Shown here piece after piece: positions 26,301 through 41,300 of a stretch of DNA of 64,000 nucleotides. The notes below the pieces were generated by a model, which saw only the letters and a program-made list of their open reading frames with translations, did not search any database and was not told the origin of the DNA. The stretch covers positions 94,617,285 to 94,681,284 of the forward strand of contig NW_026262734.1 in assembly GCF_021869535.1 (NCBI RefSeq). The letters run 5' to 3'. How positions within the stretch are numbered: position 1 is the stretch's first letter; the number at the start of each line of letters is the position of its first letter. A program made the translations under genes and the position numbers. The stretch comes from Mytilus californianus. Its lineage: Eukaryota > Mollusca > Bivalvia > Mytilida > Mytilidae.

Positions 26301-29300
26301 CATTTTCATATTGTCACTATTTTTTTGTTTCCTGATATTTGAATCACTCCACTATGATACTGATTTAGATGCTACAAAAATAAATCGTTTTACCGTTTTT
26401 ATTTTGGAACAAATCTTTGATGATGGAACTCAGACCTATCTCACTTTAAACATAATTAACGTGAAACTTCTTAGAAGTCGCGATTTGTTACCAAATTTTA
26501 TAGTTTTTAGCTTTGTATTTAGTAATCGATTTTTCACCAAAAAATATCATTTAAACTCTAAATCAAGCTACGGATTCCTTACCCATGAAAAATGGCGTCC
26601 AGACTGAATAGCTCCACAATCACTTGCTTTTAAGCACATTTTAGATATATGGTTGTACTCGAATATGTGATCATTTCCCTGAAATCGTATGCATACTAGA
26701 ATATGTCTAAAACTATATATTGCATTCTTAACCAGAGATGTGTACCTACATATTATTACAGAACATCAATCTCAATGTTTAGAAACGTATCATAAGTAAT
26801 TTACAGTCATTTGAAATTGATACTAAGATGGAAAATTAGGAGAAAGTCCTGGAGTTTGATTTTCTAAACAGTATATATGCAGATGCATGACGATTTTTCT
26901 TTGGTGTCGCTCCTTTGATTTCTAGTTTTAATCAAGCAATGTTAACCTCTGAACTTCAGCCTACATGCATAATCTAGTTTCCTATCCTATATTTTGCAAT
27001 TCGTTCGGGTAAATCTAGAAATTTTAGCAAATACAATAATATGTTCATGTCATTTCTCTTTATCAACTAAATATGAATTAGTATATTTTCAAATTGTGTA
27101 AAAGAGCGACGAAAGATAACAGAGGGACATTCAAACTCATTAGTCGGAATTAAACTGACAACACCATTAGATTAAAAAGAAAAAGACCAACACACAAACA
27201 ATAGTCCTTGCTCCGGAAGGGTGATCAGATCCTGCTCCACATGTGGCACTCGTCGTGCTGCTCATGTCAGTACAAACCCGGTAATATTCGTCAAAAGGGG
27301 ACGGGATTGCAGTTACAACTTGAGGAACATATCCGCTATCATCTGTGAAACGGATATTTAATAACGATCACCCAACCCGTGATGGCGTCCGTAAAACATA
27401 CGAAGGGATGATTTCAACTTCATCACTTGAAACTCTAAGTTTAATAGCTTCCTTGTGAGCAGCAACCCTCTAACAAGGAAATCCGGTCAAAAACACCAAC
27501 GTATCTCACTGAAACAAAATCATAAAAAAACATTTCAATATGCTGTTATTCATTGCTTTTCTTTGCTTGTTGATTTATTTTTTCTGAGGTTTTGGTTGTT
27601 CTTACTTAGTGATAATAATTTCTGTTATTTGTTCTGTATTATTTGTTATTAGTATCTTTATACAACATATACTTACTCTAATGTCAATTCCTTTGTATGA
27701 TCCTTTGAACAAAGTATTGTGATGCACGTGTATACCAACTCCATCAACACTTATACCGTCACTCCCTACATATTCCACTCTACCAAAGTAAGATATGATA
27801 TTATCCGATACTTCGTTTCCAGATGGCGTAAGTGTAGTCTGGTCACCACCTGTATTCAATAGACGAGAAAAATATTTGAATATTGTTGGAAAATAAAGTA
27901 TATAGTAAATGCGCGAATTATGTGAGTTAGGTGTCTCGCGTTTTGTCTACACAAGAATCATCAGTGGCACCAAATCGAACCATCTGACAAAAGTTTAACC
28001 TGACACAGGAGTGACGGACGAACAGACGACGAATGGATTTATGGACGGACGGACCAACAGATGCATAGGCAGAACAACAATAAGCTATTCTACGATCGTA
28101 AGCGGGACATAAACATTATAATATATAGTCATGTTTTCTGGTCATGCGGTGTCACTCTCAACTAGTTATTGGAGAAAACAAGTTCAAGTAGTTAATGTAG
28201 TCAGATAATATTGCCGATTGTAAGAAGCTTATTCTTTGTTTAGTAGTATTCAAAGGAAAGACAACAATATAGAAAATATAGAAAAATTGTAAACATTGCA
28301 GCAACTAGCTGACACAAAAGAAAAGGAATATGTCATCAGACATTATGAGTACCTACCAGAAATACTTATTCCACCATCACCATTTCGAATATCACATAAG
28401 TTGACTTTAATGTTGTTTCCTTTACAGGATATACTATCTGATCCTAAAATGTACGTGGGAAAGTATTTGAGACAACTAAAAGGACTTAAGGTAGATGGGG
28501 TGTCTAAATTATAATCCATAGAATTTTTTAATAATTTGCCAAATAGTAGGTTATATCATGCTTTTTAAAGAAAAATAATAAAAAGAATGGGTCACGGGGC
28601 TTATTTTCACGCTACAGGTTGTGCAAAATTAACAGATTTTGTATAGATTATGCATGGAAAACCCAATTTTCTGCCATAAAACGAAACCTACACCATAGAA
28701 TTTTGAGATAAAATATGAGAAGATGGCTCTAATAGTATGCTTTCAGATAAGAAAAAGAAAAAATGAGGTCACGGGACCCGTTTTCTTGCTACATAATAAA
28801 ATATGTAAATTACTAACACATTCTATTGTAAAAGTAACTTTATCTGAATTATCTGCCCTTATATTTGAGTTGCCTCCCCTTATGAGGCAAAGTTGGAAAA
28901 AATAGAATCAAACAAAAGTATTCTGTTTTTCTGTAAAATACAACCATAAATATGACAAATATATCATTTTCTCTATTGAAATGAAAATTCTTACACCTAA
29001 ATTACCTACTACTCTCAAAATTTGCACCTTTTATCAAAGATCTAGACCGATTGTTTTCTTGTATTTTAAAATTCAAGATGGAAGAAGACACCCTATCTAC
29101 CTTAAAAAGAAATTCCATGCGCGCTAAATCAAAATGTTGTTATCGATATCTTCGTTGTGTTTTTATTAAGATATTTTAAGCAAATCCGCATCTGTTAATT
29201 GCAATTCGTTGTTAGTGCCGTAATCGTGAAGAAGAATCGGTGCATTTTTTTTATACTTTTGAAAGAGATTTAAAAGGTTTTTATTATTCAAAAGGACTGC

Positions 29301-32300
29301 ATCATATTTTCAGATCCGGAATCCTCCACTTAAAATACGTATATGTGATTTATTAATATCAAAGTAATTTTTGTATTAACCCTCGATGGAACAATTGCCA
29401 TTTGACGCTGTACATGATTAGTAAAATATATTACTCTACCTGTATTTTGAATCTTCATACGTGTTATTGTGAGGTTTTGTACCTTGTTTGCATGTAAACC
29501 ATTTTGTCGACAGGCTTCAACTACAAAACCTTCTAGTACAATATTCGAAGAACTCCATATTATACTGTATTTATTAAAAGAAATTTTCACATTAGATTAT
29601 TTCAAGTACAAATTTCATCTTTACTACAGTATAACAAAGAATATGCCGCAATCTTATTAAATAGCTAGATAAAGTGAACTTTAATGGTTGTCATATGTAT
29701 GAAATATGCTACCTTCAAGTATCCAAAATGAAGGTATGCTATCAGAGCTTATGGACAAACAGGAAAGTGTTTAGTCTAGGCACAGATACGTATTGCAGTA
29801 AACAAATTGGAATTATCTGAACTAGAAATTATCATAACCATGTCCTGACAGGGTAAACGTCTCTAGTTATTCATCCCTCGCATGAATTGAGATCCTAAGC
29901 TCGTGGAAAGTTTAGGCCCTAGTGTTTAGTGCTTATTTCTATCAAACCAAATTAAGGGGAATATTTTTTGATGTGTGTACATTACACATGTGTTACCATT
30001 TGTGGCGTTGGGTTGCTGTCCAAATATCACAATCCCTACATCTTCTCTTATTGATATATTTAGTGTAACTTTTTCCAAACGTAAATCTTTTTCAAACAAA
30101 GTATTGATCATATAGATGCAGTAAATATTCTTAAAACAATATAAGCTCTGTTATTGTACTGTCAACACCGTTTTTTTACAATGTAGATGCGATGCAGTAT
30201 AATAGGTTTTGATTGACACAATTTGAGCAAGTGTTACTTCCCATTTATCACCATTTTGGTCAAAGTGAACAAATTCTTTCATAAATCAGCCAAATTCAAC
30301 TTGATTTACTGTCTAATAGACTTTAGAAAAGTTGTTTTCTGAACAATTTAAAATTTTTGTAGCCTTTCTTGAACACCATAATCTAGTAAAGATTTTTTAT
30401 CCAACTTGTTTGTAATCAAAACATGTTTCAATTTGTTTAGTCTAAAAGGAAAATCAGCAGTATACCCTCCAAAAGGCAGTCAAAACAATTTAAACTCAAA
30501 TTACATCTTATCGAGACCTATCTATACCTTGCTCTTTCATAGCACTTCAATTCCATGCCTGTGATTTTTCTTTTATTGCAAAAACGGTATTTCTCAAGCA
30601 GATCAGAATTTGGTATCATTTCCTTTTGCTGTTCAATCTTTTAAATGAAGTCAGAAATTCAGTTAGTTTTAGTTTAAGTTCGGATCACATTTCCCGAAAA
30701 TAACAGGTTTTGTACAAAAAACGAAATAATGTAATAATATTATATGTGTTCTAATAAAGCAATCATACTCAATGCATGTCGGAACTATCGAAGCATGTAT
30801 TTGGTCTTTTTCTGTGTAAGGTGCATCTTTACTTGGCCATACATATAAAACACCATTTTCACGATCAACGAAATATTCACCCTGAAAATTAAAATAAATT
30901 GTTTGTTAATTTCATTTCTGTTAGTTACTGTCTGCAATAACTGAGTCCGTATTTAAAACATACCTGAGTTAACAACTATGACTTTGAAAGGACAGAAAAG
31001 GTGTCTACATTTCACTTAATTAAAACCTAAGGTTTGACTGGTACAGGATGTCCTATTTTATTTTGGATTTCTTCCGTAAGCCAATAAGGTTCATGACGAA
31101 TGTCGTTCGTTTGACTGTATAGAATTGCAGTCAGGCTTAGCCAAGCCCCTTCATATTTTTACAAACAAAATCAATCAATCAATCCATGAATTGTTTGTTA
31201 TTTCATAAGTATAGCATATTTTGCATTCAGGTATGGAATCACTGATTCGGGACCGATTAGAAAGACCATACAAGAAAGTAGTTCATATTTAACAAAATAG
31301 TTTCTACGCATAGCTTTTACTTTTGCAATATGTAAAGAATTAAGGTCATGTTTCTATCAAATGATAACTTAAGGACTTGGGATAGTTGTAGAACCCGTGT
31401 CCATTTGTTTTTTTTTTTTATTTACAACAAGCAAATGAAAAAATACGAACGCATAGAAGAATGTTAAAAGATAAGTTCTCGAAGTATAAATATGGATCAT
31501 TTTATTTTTTTATTGTTTTTATAGTTCAATGACGAATGAGTTGTCTTTTATTTGTTTTGATCCATAATATAAAACTTTCTGTGTCTCCAAGTTGACCAAA
31601 ATCCTACAACTTGTCAAATCTCAGCTGAAAAGACCAAAACACAGCATGATCTAGGTTCATTCTAATAGAACCATGAATAACCTCCCTGTAGTAAAGTCAC
31701 TATGAAAAAAGAACAAAAACCCTATTGTGCAAAGGAACACCCAAAATAGACTGCCGATATAACAGCTCATATTTTTGTAAGGCATACATTATACTAATGT
31801 GGAGTTTCGATGAATAAAGGCAACAGTAGTATACCGCTGATCAAAAGTCATAAATCGATTGAAAGAAAACAAATCCGGTTACAAACTAAAACCGAGGGAA
31901 ACACATCAACCATAAGAGGAAAACAACGGAACAACAGAAACACTGAAGTGCAACAAAAACAAACGCCAACATACATAGAAATGGACTATTTGATAACAGC
32001 TGTCATATTCCTGACTTGGTACAGGACGTTTTAAGAAAAAATGGCTAACAGGCTAAACAGGCCAACCGATACATGATAATGATAGGAAAAGTGAAAGGAA
32101 GTATGCTTACCGGTTCGTCGAGTTCAGACATAACATTGACAAACCGGAAATAACCGCCTTGACGATTAAATCTGACAGCTGTTGGATTGACCGCATTATA
32201 GTGACCTTAAAAACATAAATAGATCAACCAGAAACTTCTTTAACTTGTCAAAATAATGTTTTCGTCAGTTTTATAATCCTACTGCACAATTTATTTATAT

Positions 32301-35300
32301 TGTATTTAGTTGGGTTGATCATCTTATCATTATTTTATCATAAATTGTAATCGAAAGAATTATGCAATATTGTTGTATGTATCACTGTACCGGTGTTAAT
32401 GGTAAACATATGATTCGTTTTTCTTTTTGTATTGTTTTCATACGCCCATTTCATACTGTGTATATGCATGTTTCAGTCAGAATATTATCCTTGTTCATAA
32501 AATAAGTCGGTATTGTAAACTATACTTCGTCTCTCTTTGAACATGTTGAAGTTACCAACTGATTTTCTAAACTTCTAGATTTAGAATAGTAGTCATATAC
32601 AAATGCGCCGTGAAAACACGAAACGTCCGTCATAAGGATTCAATCTAAAACGTTTTGTAAAATATTGAATAAAAAATTGATTGTGTACACTAAGCGATTT
32701 TTCTCTCTTTTTCATAGTTTAACGTCGAATCTCTCTGTAAGAAGAAAAAAGAAATTTTGATAAAATATTCTGACTCTAAGTTAATAACTATTGAAATTAG
32801 TGTAGTATTTACAAATATTCAAGGATTTTTGTACTCCAGAAATAGATTAGCATAACCTGCAGAATAGTTGGTCGAAAATGCCCTCCAACTACGTACTCTA
32901 CTTGGCCTTTTAGTTTTTATATTCGGGCGTCACTGATAGCCGGGTCTTTTGAGTATAAACGCGCGTCTGACGATATTTTTTAATTCTGGTGTCAATGATG
33001 AGTTTATTTAAATCTGAACGACAATCAATGAAAATCGTTTAAATGTATGCAGAACATAGCACACAATTCAAAAAACGGTTATTTGAAATTAGTCTATTAA
33101 GGAAGTGTGCGGAACACACGGAGCATAGCGTTAGTTCTTCGTTAGTAACTGCTTTGAAGTGTTTTTGTTGAAAATTTAAAACAATAATATATAGTGATAC
33201 ATTTATTAACATAAACCATGATTTAAGAAAATGATATCGCATACCTGGTCGTAGGCCAAATTTTGTTTTGCTAGCCAATGTAATATTTTTGTTCCCAGGA
33301 TCAAGATGTTGTATTTTGATGGCAAGGTCTGCCCAACTCCACATCCTACAAGTACATGTGATACTATCTTGTCTTAGCAAGAAGATAAAAACCATGACAG
33401 AAGTATGATACACTGCGTAGTACACTCTCTGGTTTAAATTCATTCTCATTTTCTTTTATGTCGGGGCCTTTTAAAGCCGTCTGTACCGTTTGAGTTGTAT
33501 TCATTGTAAAAGGCCATATGGTTGCGTATAATTGCTTAATTCCCCTTACTTTGAACTCCGGATAATACTTTCATTTTGGCAATCATACCACTTTTGTTCA
33601 ATTATATATTATACAAACGATAGACAGAAAACGAAGGCTCAAACAATCGTAAAATAAATCGTTCTTGAAATATTTGAATATAAACTGTACTATTTAAGAA
33701 CAAATAGATGATAACAACGAGATGTTATCAATTTACGTGAAATATGGTGAAAAAGTTGACTGCATGTTGACGAGGCCTTAATTTTTAGTATATTTAGAAA
33801 CATGAACGAGGTAAACCATACACTCCTTGGTTAGAATTGACTATACGTTTGGTCCTTTTTGTTTTTCATCAGCTCTTCGACGTTTTATTATCTGTTGGAT
33901 TTCGGCCATGAGCATCACTTAAATAATAATAATTGTCAAAATGCGCAATTGGAATCGTCAATGCTATTGATATTCACCAGAATCCATGTGCCCAGACATC
34001 GTGTTCATTATGCCATTGTTTTGGTCTGTCAGACAGGTAAGTGAACGATCTGCCATCACTGTAATTTTGATTAATATTGATATAGTCCTGAAGTATAAAA
34101 TATGAACAATATATCTGAAAAGTAGCACATCAACATGTCAAGACAACAAGACCTTCCCTTAATGTCGTCAAATTCCAGGAGCATGATACTAGGAAAATAT
34201 GCCATTCTAATCAAAATGAACTTCGTATATAGAAATAAGGAGATGTAATATGATTGCCAATGATATCCTTATACAATACATTTCACATGAAGTGGATGTA
34301 AGCAATTTTAGGTAACCGTTCGGCTTTAAACAATGAGTAAATTCAAACCTTATAGTTGACTATAAAAGCTCTTGACATAAAAAAAAATGATACAATACAA
34401 ACGTGGAAACTTACGGCCTAATTTATAACAATGCATTTTAAGAAAAACTAATATGACAGACATGAACCAAAGACAACCACTGAAAAACAGCCTCCTGACT
34501 TAGGACAGGTGCATGTTTATATAGAATGTGGTTGGGTAAAACATGTTTCAAGGCGCCAACCCTTCTCCTAAGCTGTGACAGTGGTGTAACAGTACAACGT
34601 AAGAAGAAACTATATAAATCATTTGAAAAGGTCCTAACTCGTCCGATCGATTCAAAGCAGAAACAACACCTAATAAAAACACAGATCGGTATTAATAATC
34701 CCTAAAACACAACGACATAAAGTAGATATTAGAGTACTTGTAGGTACTTACAGGTAGTTCAAATCCCAAAAAAGCAAATGAAAAAATAATGCATCTTAGA
34801 CTGGAATATCAGTATTTTAACATCAAACACTCAATGACGTCTTTATTTGTCAGAGAAAAACATGACCTTGTGCAATGTCAAATAATAGGCATACATTTTC
34901 GTATTAATTTTAGAGGCATCATTGCACTCTTTGGAGAATTTGAAATTCGCGATTATTTGCACCTATGTTCAACACAATATATAATTTATGGTGTTCCATC
35001 AAATTCATGCTGAATCGACGACCAAATCGCATTTTAGGCAAATTTTATTAATTTTCACCGTGATCAGATTGTGGAAACTGTAAGCTGACAAACTCTATGG
35101 GGAGTTTAAATTTAAAACGAAATGCAATTTGTTTTTGTAAATACTGCTTACAAAATTAAGGACATGTTCGAAATCGTCTATTTACAAGTTTCATGTTGCA
35201 AATAAAAAACAAAACAATGGGTTCTGGTAAATGTCTTGCGGTCTAAGTAATTCATGTTTTACTAGCTTTTAGACACTGAGGTTGTGAGTTCAAATCACAC

Positions 35301-38300
35301 ACGTTGCAAGTGCATTTGTCTCAATCTTGATAGACGAAGATTGTCAATTTTCCTACAGAAGGGTGATGGTTCTCTCAATGCATTCCGACTACCTCTACCA
35401 ATAAATATTGACCTGCAAGACATAGTGAAATAGTGCTGAAAGAGTTTTAATCACCGATCAGTGAATCAATTTATTCTTGGAAGAGTGTCAAAATTGTCGA
35501 AGTTTGGCGCCTTTTTTAAGTAAAGTCAGTTTTAACGTAATTTTTTACATGAAACTTATAAATTTTATTTATATAACTTACTGCTTTCCTATTAAGGTAG
35601 AAGAAACCCTACATACTAACATGTTTTGACAGTTTGCATCCTCAATAGGACTTCTAGTTTGATCAAATTCAATATCGTGTAAATTTGTCCACTCAATGCT
35701 TTCAGTCATTTGAATGTTGTCTGTTCCAAGAGTAGTTAGTTTTAATGCTGCATTACTGCGTTGTAAATGAGGCATTCTAAGTAATAGGTTTTTACCATCT
35801 GTTTATTTGAAGGTTTGGATTTATTTGGCCGTATACTTTTGAAATAAGTTTTGTTCACGATTGATTACAACATATCGAAATTATGAGAGCCACTGCTCTT
35901 TTGTTTCTTAGTTAGAAATACAACCAATACTTAAATAGGCACAATTGGCGAAATCATGATAAAAATAAAGCTGTAAGATACCGATGGAACATTCCAACCA
36001 CATTAGTCAACAGGAACTTACAACCTATGGCGAAAAACGAAAAACGACAAAAATAAACGAATTTCACAAAACTCTACATAGAAACATAAAACTTAGCAAT
36101 ATGCATATCTGATCTCAGTTGCTCTAAAATGATAGGCAGATCCTGCTCCACTAGTGTAACTCGTCACTCAATATCACATATATATGACAGAGTTGTTTAT
36201 GTTTCAATCAATCGTGTTTAAACTTACCTTATTTGGATATCTAGCCAACGTTAACGGTTTTTCATTCTCAAAAATTTCTAAAGGTGCAAGGTGCTTAGAA
36301 TGAAATCCAAATGTTTGAAGAGTTCCAAGATCTGTAATTCCAACATCAGACAGTCGAACTTGAAGAACCTAAAACATTTACCAATGTAGTATGTGTTGTT
36401 CATCAATCGAATATAATGACATGATTTGACCCAATGGCATTTGTAGGAGATTGAAATAAAGTCGTAACTAATATAAACACGTAAATAATTCCACCTGACC
36501 ATACGTTCGCGTTTGCCTAAATCACCAAAACGGTAACCATGCAACTTATTTCTCCACGTTGATATGGTAACCTTGTCGGAAATCCCGCATTATGTTAATA
36601 AACATTACATATGAATATGCAGCTGAATTTCAGTTTTTATTACATATTTGTTTACACATACCTATAGAATTATAAACAATCAAAATATTTGTCACCTGTG
36701 TTGTGTAATGAAAGGTTAATGCTGACGCCATTTTTTTCAAATTAAAAATGTATTTTGCTGTGAACCAAACAAATTGGATTATGAAGTTATCGGACAGTTT
36801 TATTCATTAAAGATAGCTTAATGAATCAAAGATGAGAATCCTCAATCTCCGTTCATCGCTCCTTCCCGTTCCGTATACTTAGTAAACTACACTACAATAT
36901 TCAGTGTAATGATACGAAGAAAGTACGAAACGGATGTGAGCTCTACGCCGGAGGTTTGAGTAGACTATGTCAATGGGACAGCAACCTTACAATGTAATGC
37001 AAAAGACAGTCGAGGTCATATATAACAATGAATGTATGTCTAAACAATATGTCCCAAAATCTAAAAAGAAGGCATTCAATTGCACAGCCTATCAAATATC
37101 TGCTGTCTTGTCGATCAAAGAAGGTTCGTGTGTGGTTTCAAACGGTAGGATTCATCCATGCAGGTCCTTTCCATATTGATTAAAGGGAATGACTTTTATA
37201 TTTGGAGGTTAGGAGAAACCAAGACGCCACAAAAATTCATTGTTGCAGAAAGAATATCATCATAACAATTATGTAGAAAAGTAATCAAATACTTGGCATT
37301 GAACATGACGACCAACATACGACCAGAATTGAAGTCATATGTATGTAACAAATTCGGATCTAGAGTCTTCAGTGGTTGAACTGTTAACTTATTTGATTTC
37401 AATTTATGCAAGAAGATTATGAATTAAGTGCCAAGGTACCAAAAAGACAAAACATTTATTGAAGTTTTGGTAAAAATACTTTAAAATTCTTCAACGTTGT
37501 ACGCCAGTAATATTATTCTTAAGTAAAAATTATATACATTTGCAATGACTTATTTCCAAATGATGATATTGGTGATACACAATTATCCCGTTTAGAAATC
37601 TATATTTTGTGTTATTAAAATTTGCTGTAAAAAAAAACTTGAAATTATTTAAAATTAAGGAATGTATCTCCCTCATGCAAAGCTCTGATTCCTTGCCCGG
37701 CTTTGGCTATACTGTTCTGTTCTTCAACTGAAGAGACATTTGTTGTCAAAATGCACATTTGGTACAGAAAAAAATGGTACCGTTATATTATAATAATAGC
37801 TTTCTTTTGGTAACAAAAACATGTTCTTTAGAATGCCTCATTGTTGTACATCGGTAATAATTGTTTTAGTGAAAATCATTAACATTTGCAGTGAGTTCAA
37901 TATTTCTTAATGATTATATTGGTGAAACACGATTATACAAGTTATGATAGAAATCTCTTACAATATCTTTCATCGATCATTGCATACAACTAATGTATGT
38001 ACATGTATATTTTTAATAGTTATCATGATGCACTGTATCAAGATGTTTGCCATTTAATAATATTTTTTTCACGCAATAGGATTCCATAAAATTATGTTAA
38101 AAAGACAAGATTTACTTTGTTCCTTGCAATCGACGGTAACCGTTGTCGAGAACCTGCATCGATCACACTTTTAAATGCAGAAGACTTTATTCTTTTTCCT
38201 CCAATCTATAAATAAAATGTTAGATACAAAATAGTTATTTTGTACATAAAGACATATAAAACAGTTATAGTATGTCTGTATAAGATCTGTAAAACGACTC

Positions 38301-41300
38301 TTTAAAATACATACTTTATATTTTCAAACACAGTATGCCTGTTAAGACAGCTGATATAAACGCTAAATATGTAGCTAAAAATGCGAAACAAACAAAACAA
38401 TCTGGGTAAGGATTGAAATGTAATAAGCTAAGATGTCAGTTTTCGTTGATGCGTATTTTGTGAATCACTTGGTTTCCTTGTTATTGAAGTATGAAATCAA
38501 TTCACGCTGTTTGTTTTTAATTTTACCGTAGGCCTAGATCCGAGCCTTGGCTCACACTGTTCCCGTCATTTTTCATTTTGCCATGACCTGTTTGCAATCA
38601 CTTACAAGAAAATTCTACTTCGCCATTACAATGGCTAATTTTATCAATCTTGAAAATGGAAGCCATTGAAGAGATTAGCTCCTGCCTACCGACAAATTAA
38701 TCAACATTGCATCATTTAGAAGTCACGACGCTTTTTTTATGCAAACATATTACATACTCTGTTTTATGACTCATTACAAAGGTAATTAACGTTTTTTTTT
38801 GTTACTGTGAAAGTATAATTATATCATTCTACTAGGCTAAATATAGAAGGATAATAAGTATTTCTGCTTTATAAATGTTCAAGACACAACAGTTAACTAT
38901 AACAAGCCTGAACCTACAATGATGTTTTCGACTCTATCTTTTCGATACAATTACTGCCCATTTTAAGATTTCTTTAAAAAAAACCGTTGCTTGGGCCAAA
39001 GATGCAAATAAATGTTTAGAAAAATCAATGTTTTTCTTTGTATGAAATTTATGTTTATGTACTGTTTTGTGAACATTTGACTTAAATTAAGAAAGTAGTC
39101 AGTGAATGGAAGTACGTTGCAGTAAACTGTAGTGATGAGTATTTCACGTTAAAGTTGTTATTAATACAATACCCCGTTACCCAGTACCAAGTCAGGTATA
39201 TGACAGTTGTTGTCCATTCGTTTGATGTGTTTGAGCTTTTGATTTTGCCATTTGATTAGGGACTTTCCGTTTTGAACTTTCCTCGGAGTTCTGTATTTTT
39301 GTGATTTTACTTTTTACATCGACATTCAATTTGTTTATAAAAAATAAAAACAAATAGGAAAAAGTTAATTCATAAAAGGGAAGTCCATAAACACTGAAAA
39401 AATCACACGTTATCAACTAACGCACCGTATGTTCTGATCCTTACGTTGCTCGGTACTTATACATTCCGGCATTGTGTTATTGTGCTGTGGTAAATTCTTG
39501 TATTCTTGTCTTTTGTTTTTGTTAATGTACTTTGTCTATATACCTATTTTTTTCTTTGTTGACACATTTGTTTGTTTTATAGTGATTAAGGTTATAATAC
39601 AATATTGACTGCTATACCCCTATTTTTGACAATTTCTACCTATTATGTCTGTTTATTTTATCCCCATATCGTTGTCAATAAAATTGAATTTTATGCGACT
39701 GTCATACAAGTAAGAGGTTTAACCAATTATAAAACTAGTTGAAATCCATCATTTTCTACAAAAAAAATTGCCTGCACTAAGTCCGGAATATGACAGTTGT
39801 TATCCATTCGTTTGATGTGTTTATTGTGTTTGAGCTTTTGATTTTACCTTTTGATTAGTGACTTTCCGTTGTGAATTTTCATCGGATTTCGGTATTTTTG
39901 TTTAAATTACTTTTTACTCTAATCATATCGACCTGCTAACATTGGTTTGTTGAAATATTTACAACTCACCACATGGACTTCCTGACCTTGATATGCCCTG
40001 ATAGTTAGCTTCCTTGGTCTTATGTTATGAACTCGTAATGTTGACTCTAGCTCATAATATCCAGTTGTCAGTTCGATAAAAATGTCTTTGAAAATAAACA
40101 TCAACAACAAATTTATGAAACAGTCTAAATTCAAAGAAATTAATTAAACTTTTTAATAATCACAAACTTGTAATTTGGTTCGCCAGACGCCGCGCGTTTC
40201 GTAGTGAAAAGACTCATCAGTGGAGCTCAAATCCAAACAATTGAAATTTCAATCACATACGAAGTTGAAGAACAGTGAAAACTGAAAACCATTTCGAATA
40301 AGTATTTCGACTAATTATACGTTTAATAAACTGTCAAGCTATAAAAAAGAGACGAAAGATCCCAGAGGGACTTTTAAATTCATAGATCAAAAATAAACTG
40401 ACAACGTCATGGCTTAAAAAGAAAAAGACAAACAGACAATATATATATATATATATATATATATACAAAAATGAAGGCATCCATAATATGAAATATTTAA
40501 TGTCAACACAAAAAGGCTAAATCCTAGACTTGTTATACCCTCGGATACTGGAACGATGAGAACTTAGCGGCATTTGTCTTTTTCACGAAATAAGAAAATT
40601 TGTTAAAGCGCGAGTATAGTGTTTTTGTTTGATTCAAATGGTTGTGTTTTAATAGCATACAATGATTTTACCTTTATCTCGCCTGCCTGGCTCGTCACTT
40701 TTCAAAAGAGCTTTTTCTATTGTCTTTACTGGATTTCCCAAGTCAGTTCTAAATATATAATGAATATAAATATATAATTGTAAATATATATTCTTCAAAA
40801 TTGTATGAATTTCAAGATTAAAATGGTATTGCGGCAATGTTTAAATAAGACTATAAGTAGACAAAATATATTGACAAGTATTAAAAAAACGTGATAATAT
40901 TATCCGACAAAGATTGTTCTATCTGTAACAAAAAAATGCTTATGATCTTACTTGAATAGCGTTATATACTACTTTACGGCGACGGTTAAAGTTACATATT
41001 ATTTTTAGAATATTTTTAAAAGAAATGTTAACAAAGTTTCCTTATATTTATTTTGATAGAATAAATATCTCGTCTTCATTCATGTTGAATAATTTTAACA
41101 TCCAGCCTGATTTAATAGTCATATACTTCTTGTTACCTTTACTGTGCAAAAACAAATGAATATTGCTAATCCAATTTGTTAATTGGAGTCGTGGCATTGT
41201 AGCCAATTTTGAAACGAATAATTTTCCCGAAATGTCATTTCAATATTAACATTAAATTCCGTCCCCTAGTATTGTTATCTTGATTACAAATAGCTTCATA

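Noticed and set aside
29997..30110. Possible extra beta-helix exon (LEKVTLNISIREDVGIVIFG)
   Set aside because: It looked suitable, but its phase fits neither neighbour, whereas exon 9 joins exon 10 directly in phase and gives continuous family sequence.
35237..35300. A functional tRNA gene
   Set aside because: Only box-like motifs are present; the acceptor and anticodon stems do not close, so SINE-derived is the better reading.
35582..35800. Possible exon (MPHLQRSNAALKLTTLGTD) with a good GTAAGT donor
   Set aside because: Its acceptor phase does not match exon 5, and exon 6 at 33978-34087 supplies the expected motifs in the right phase.
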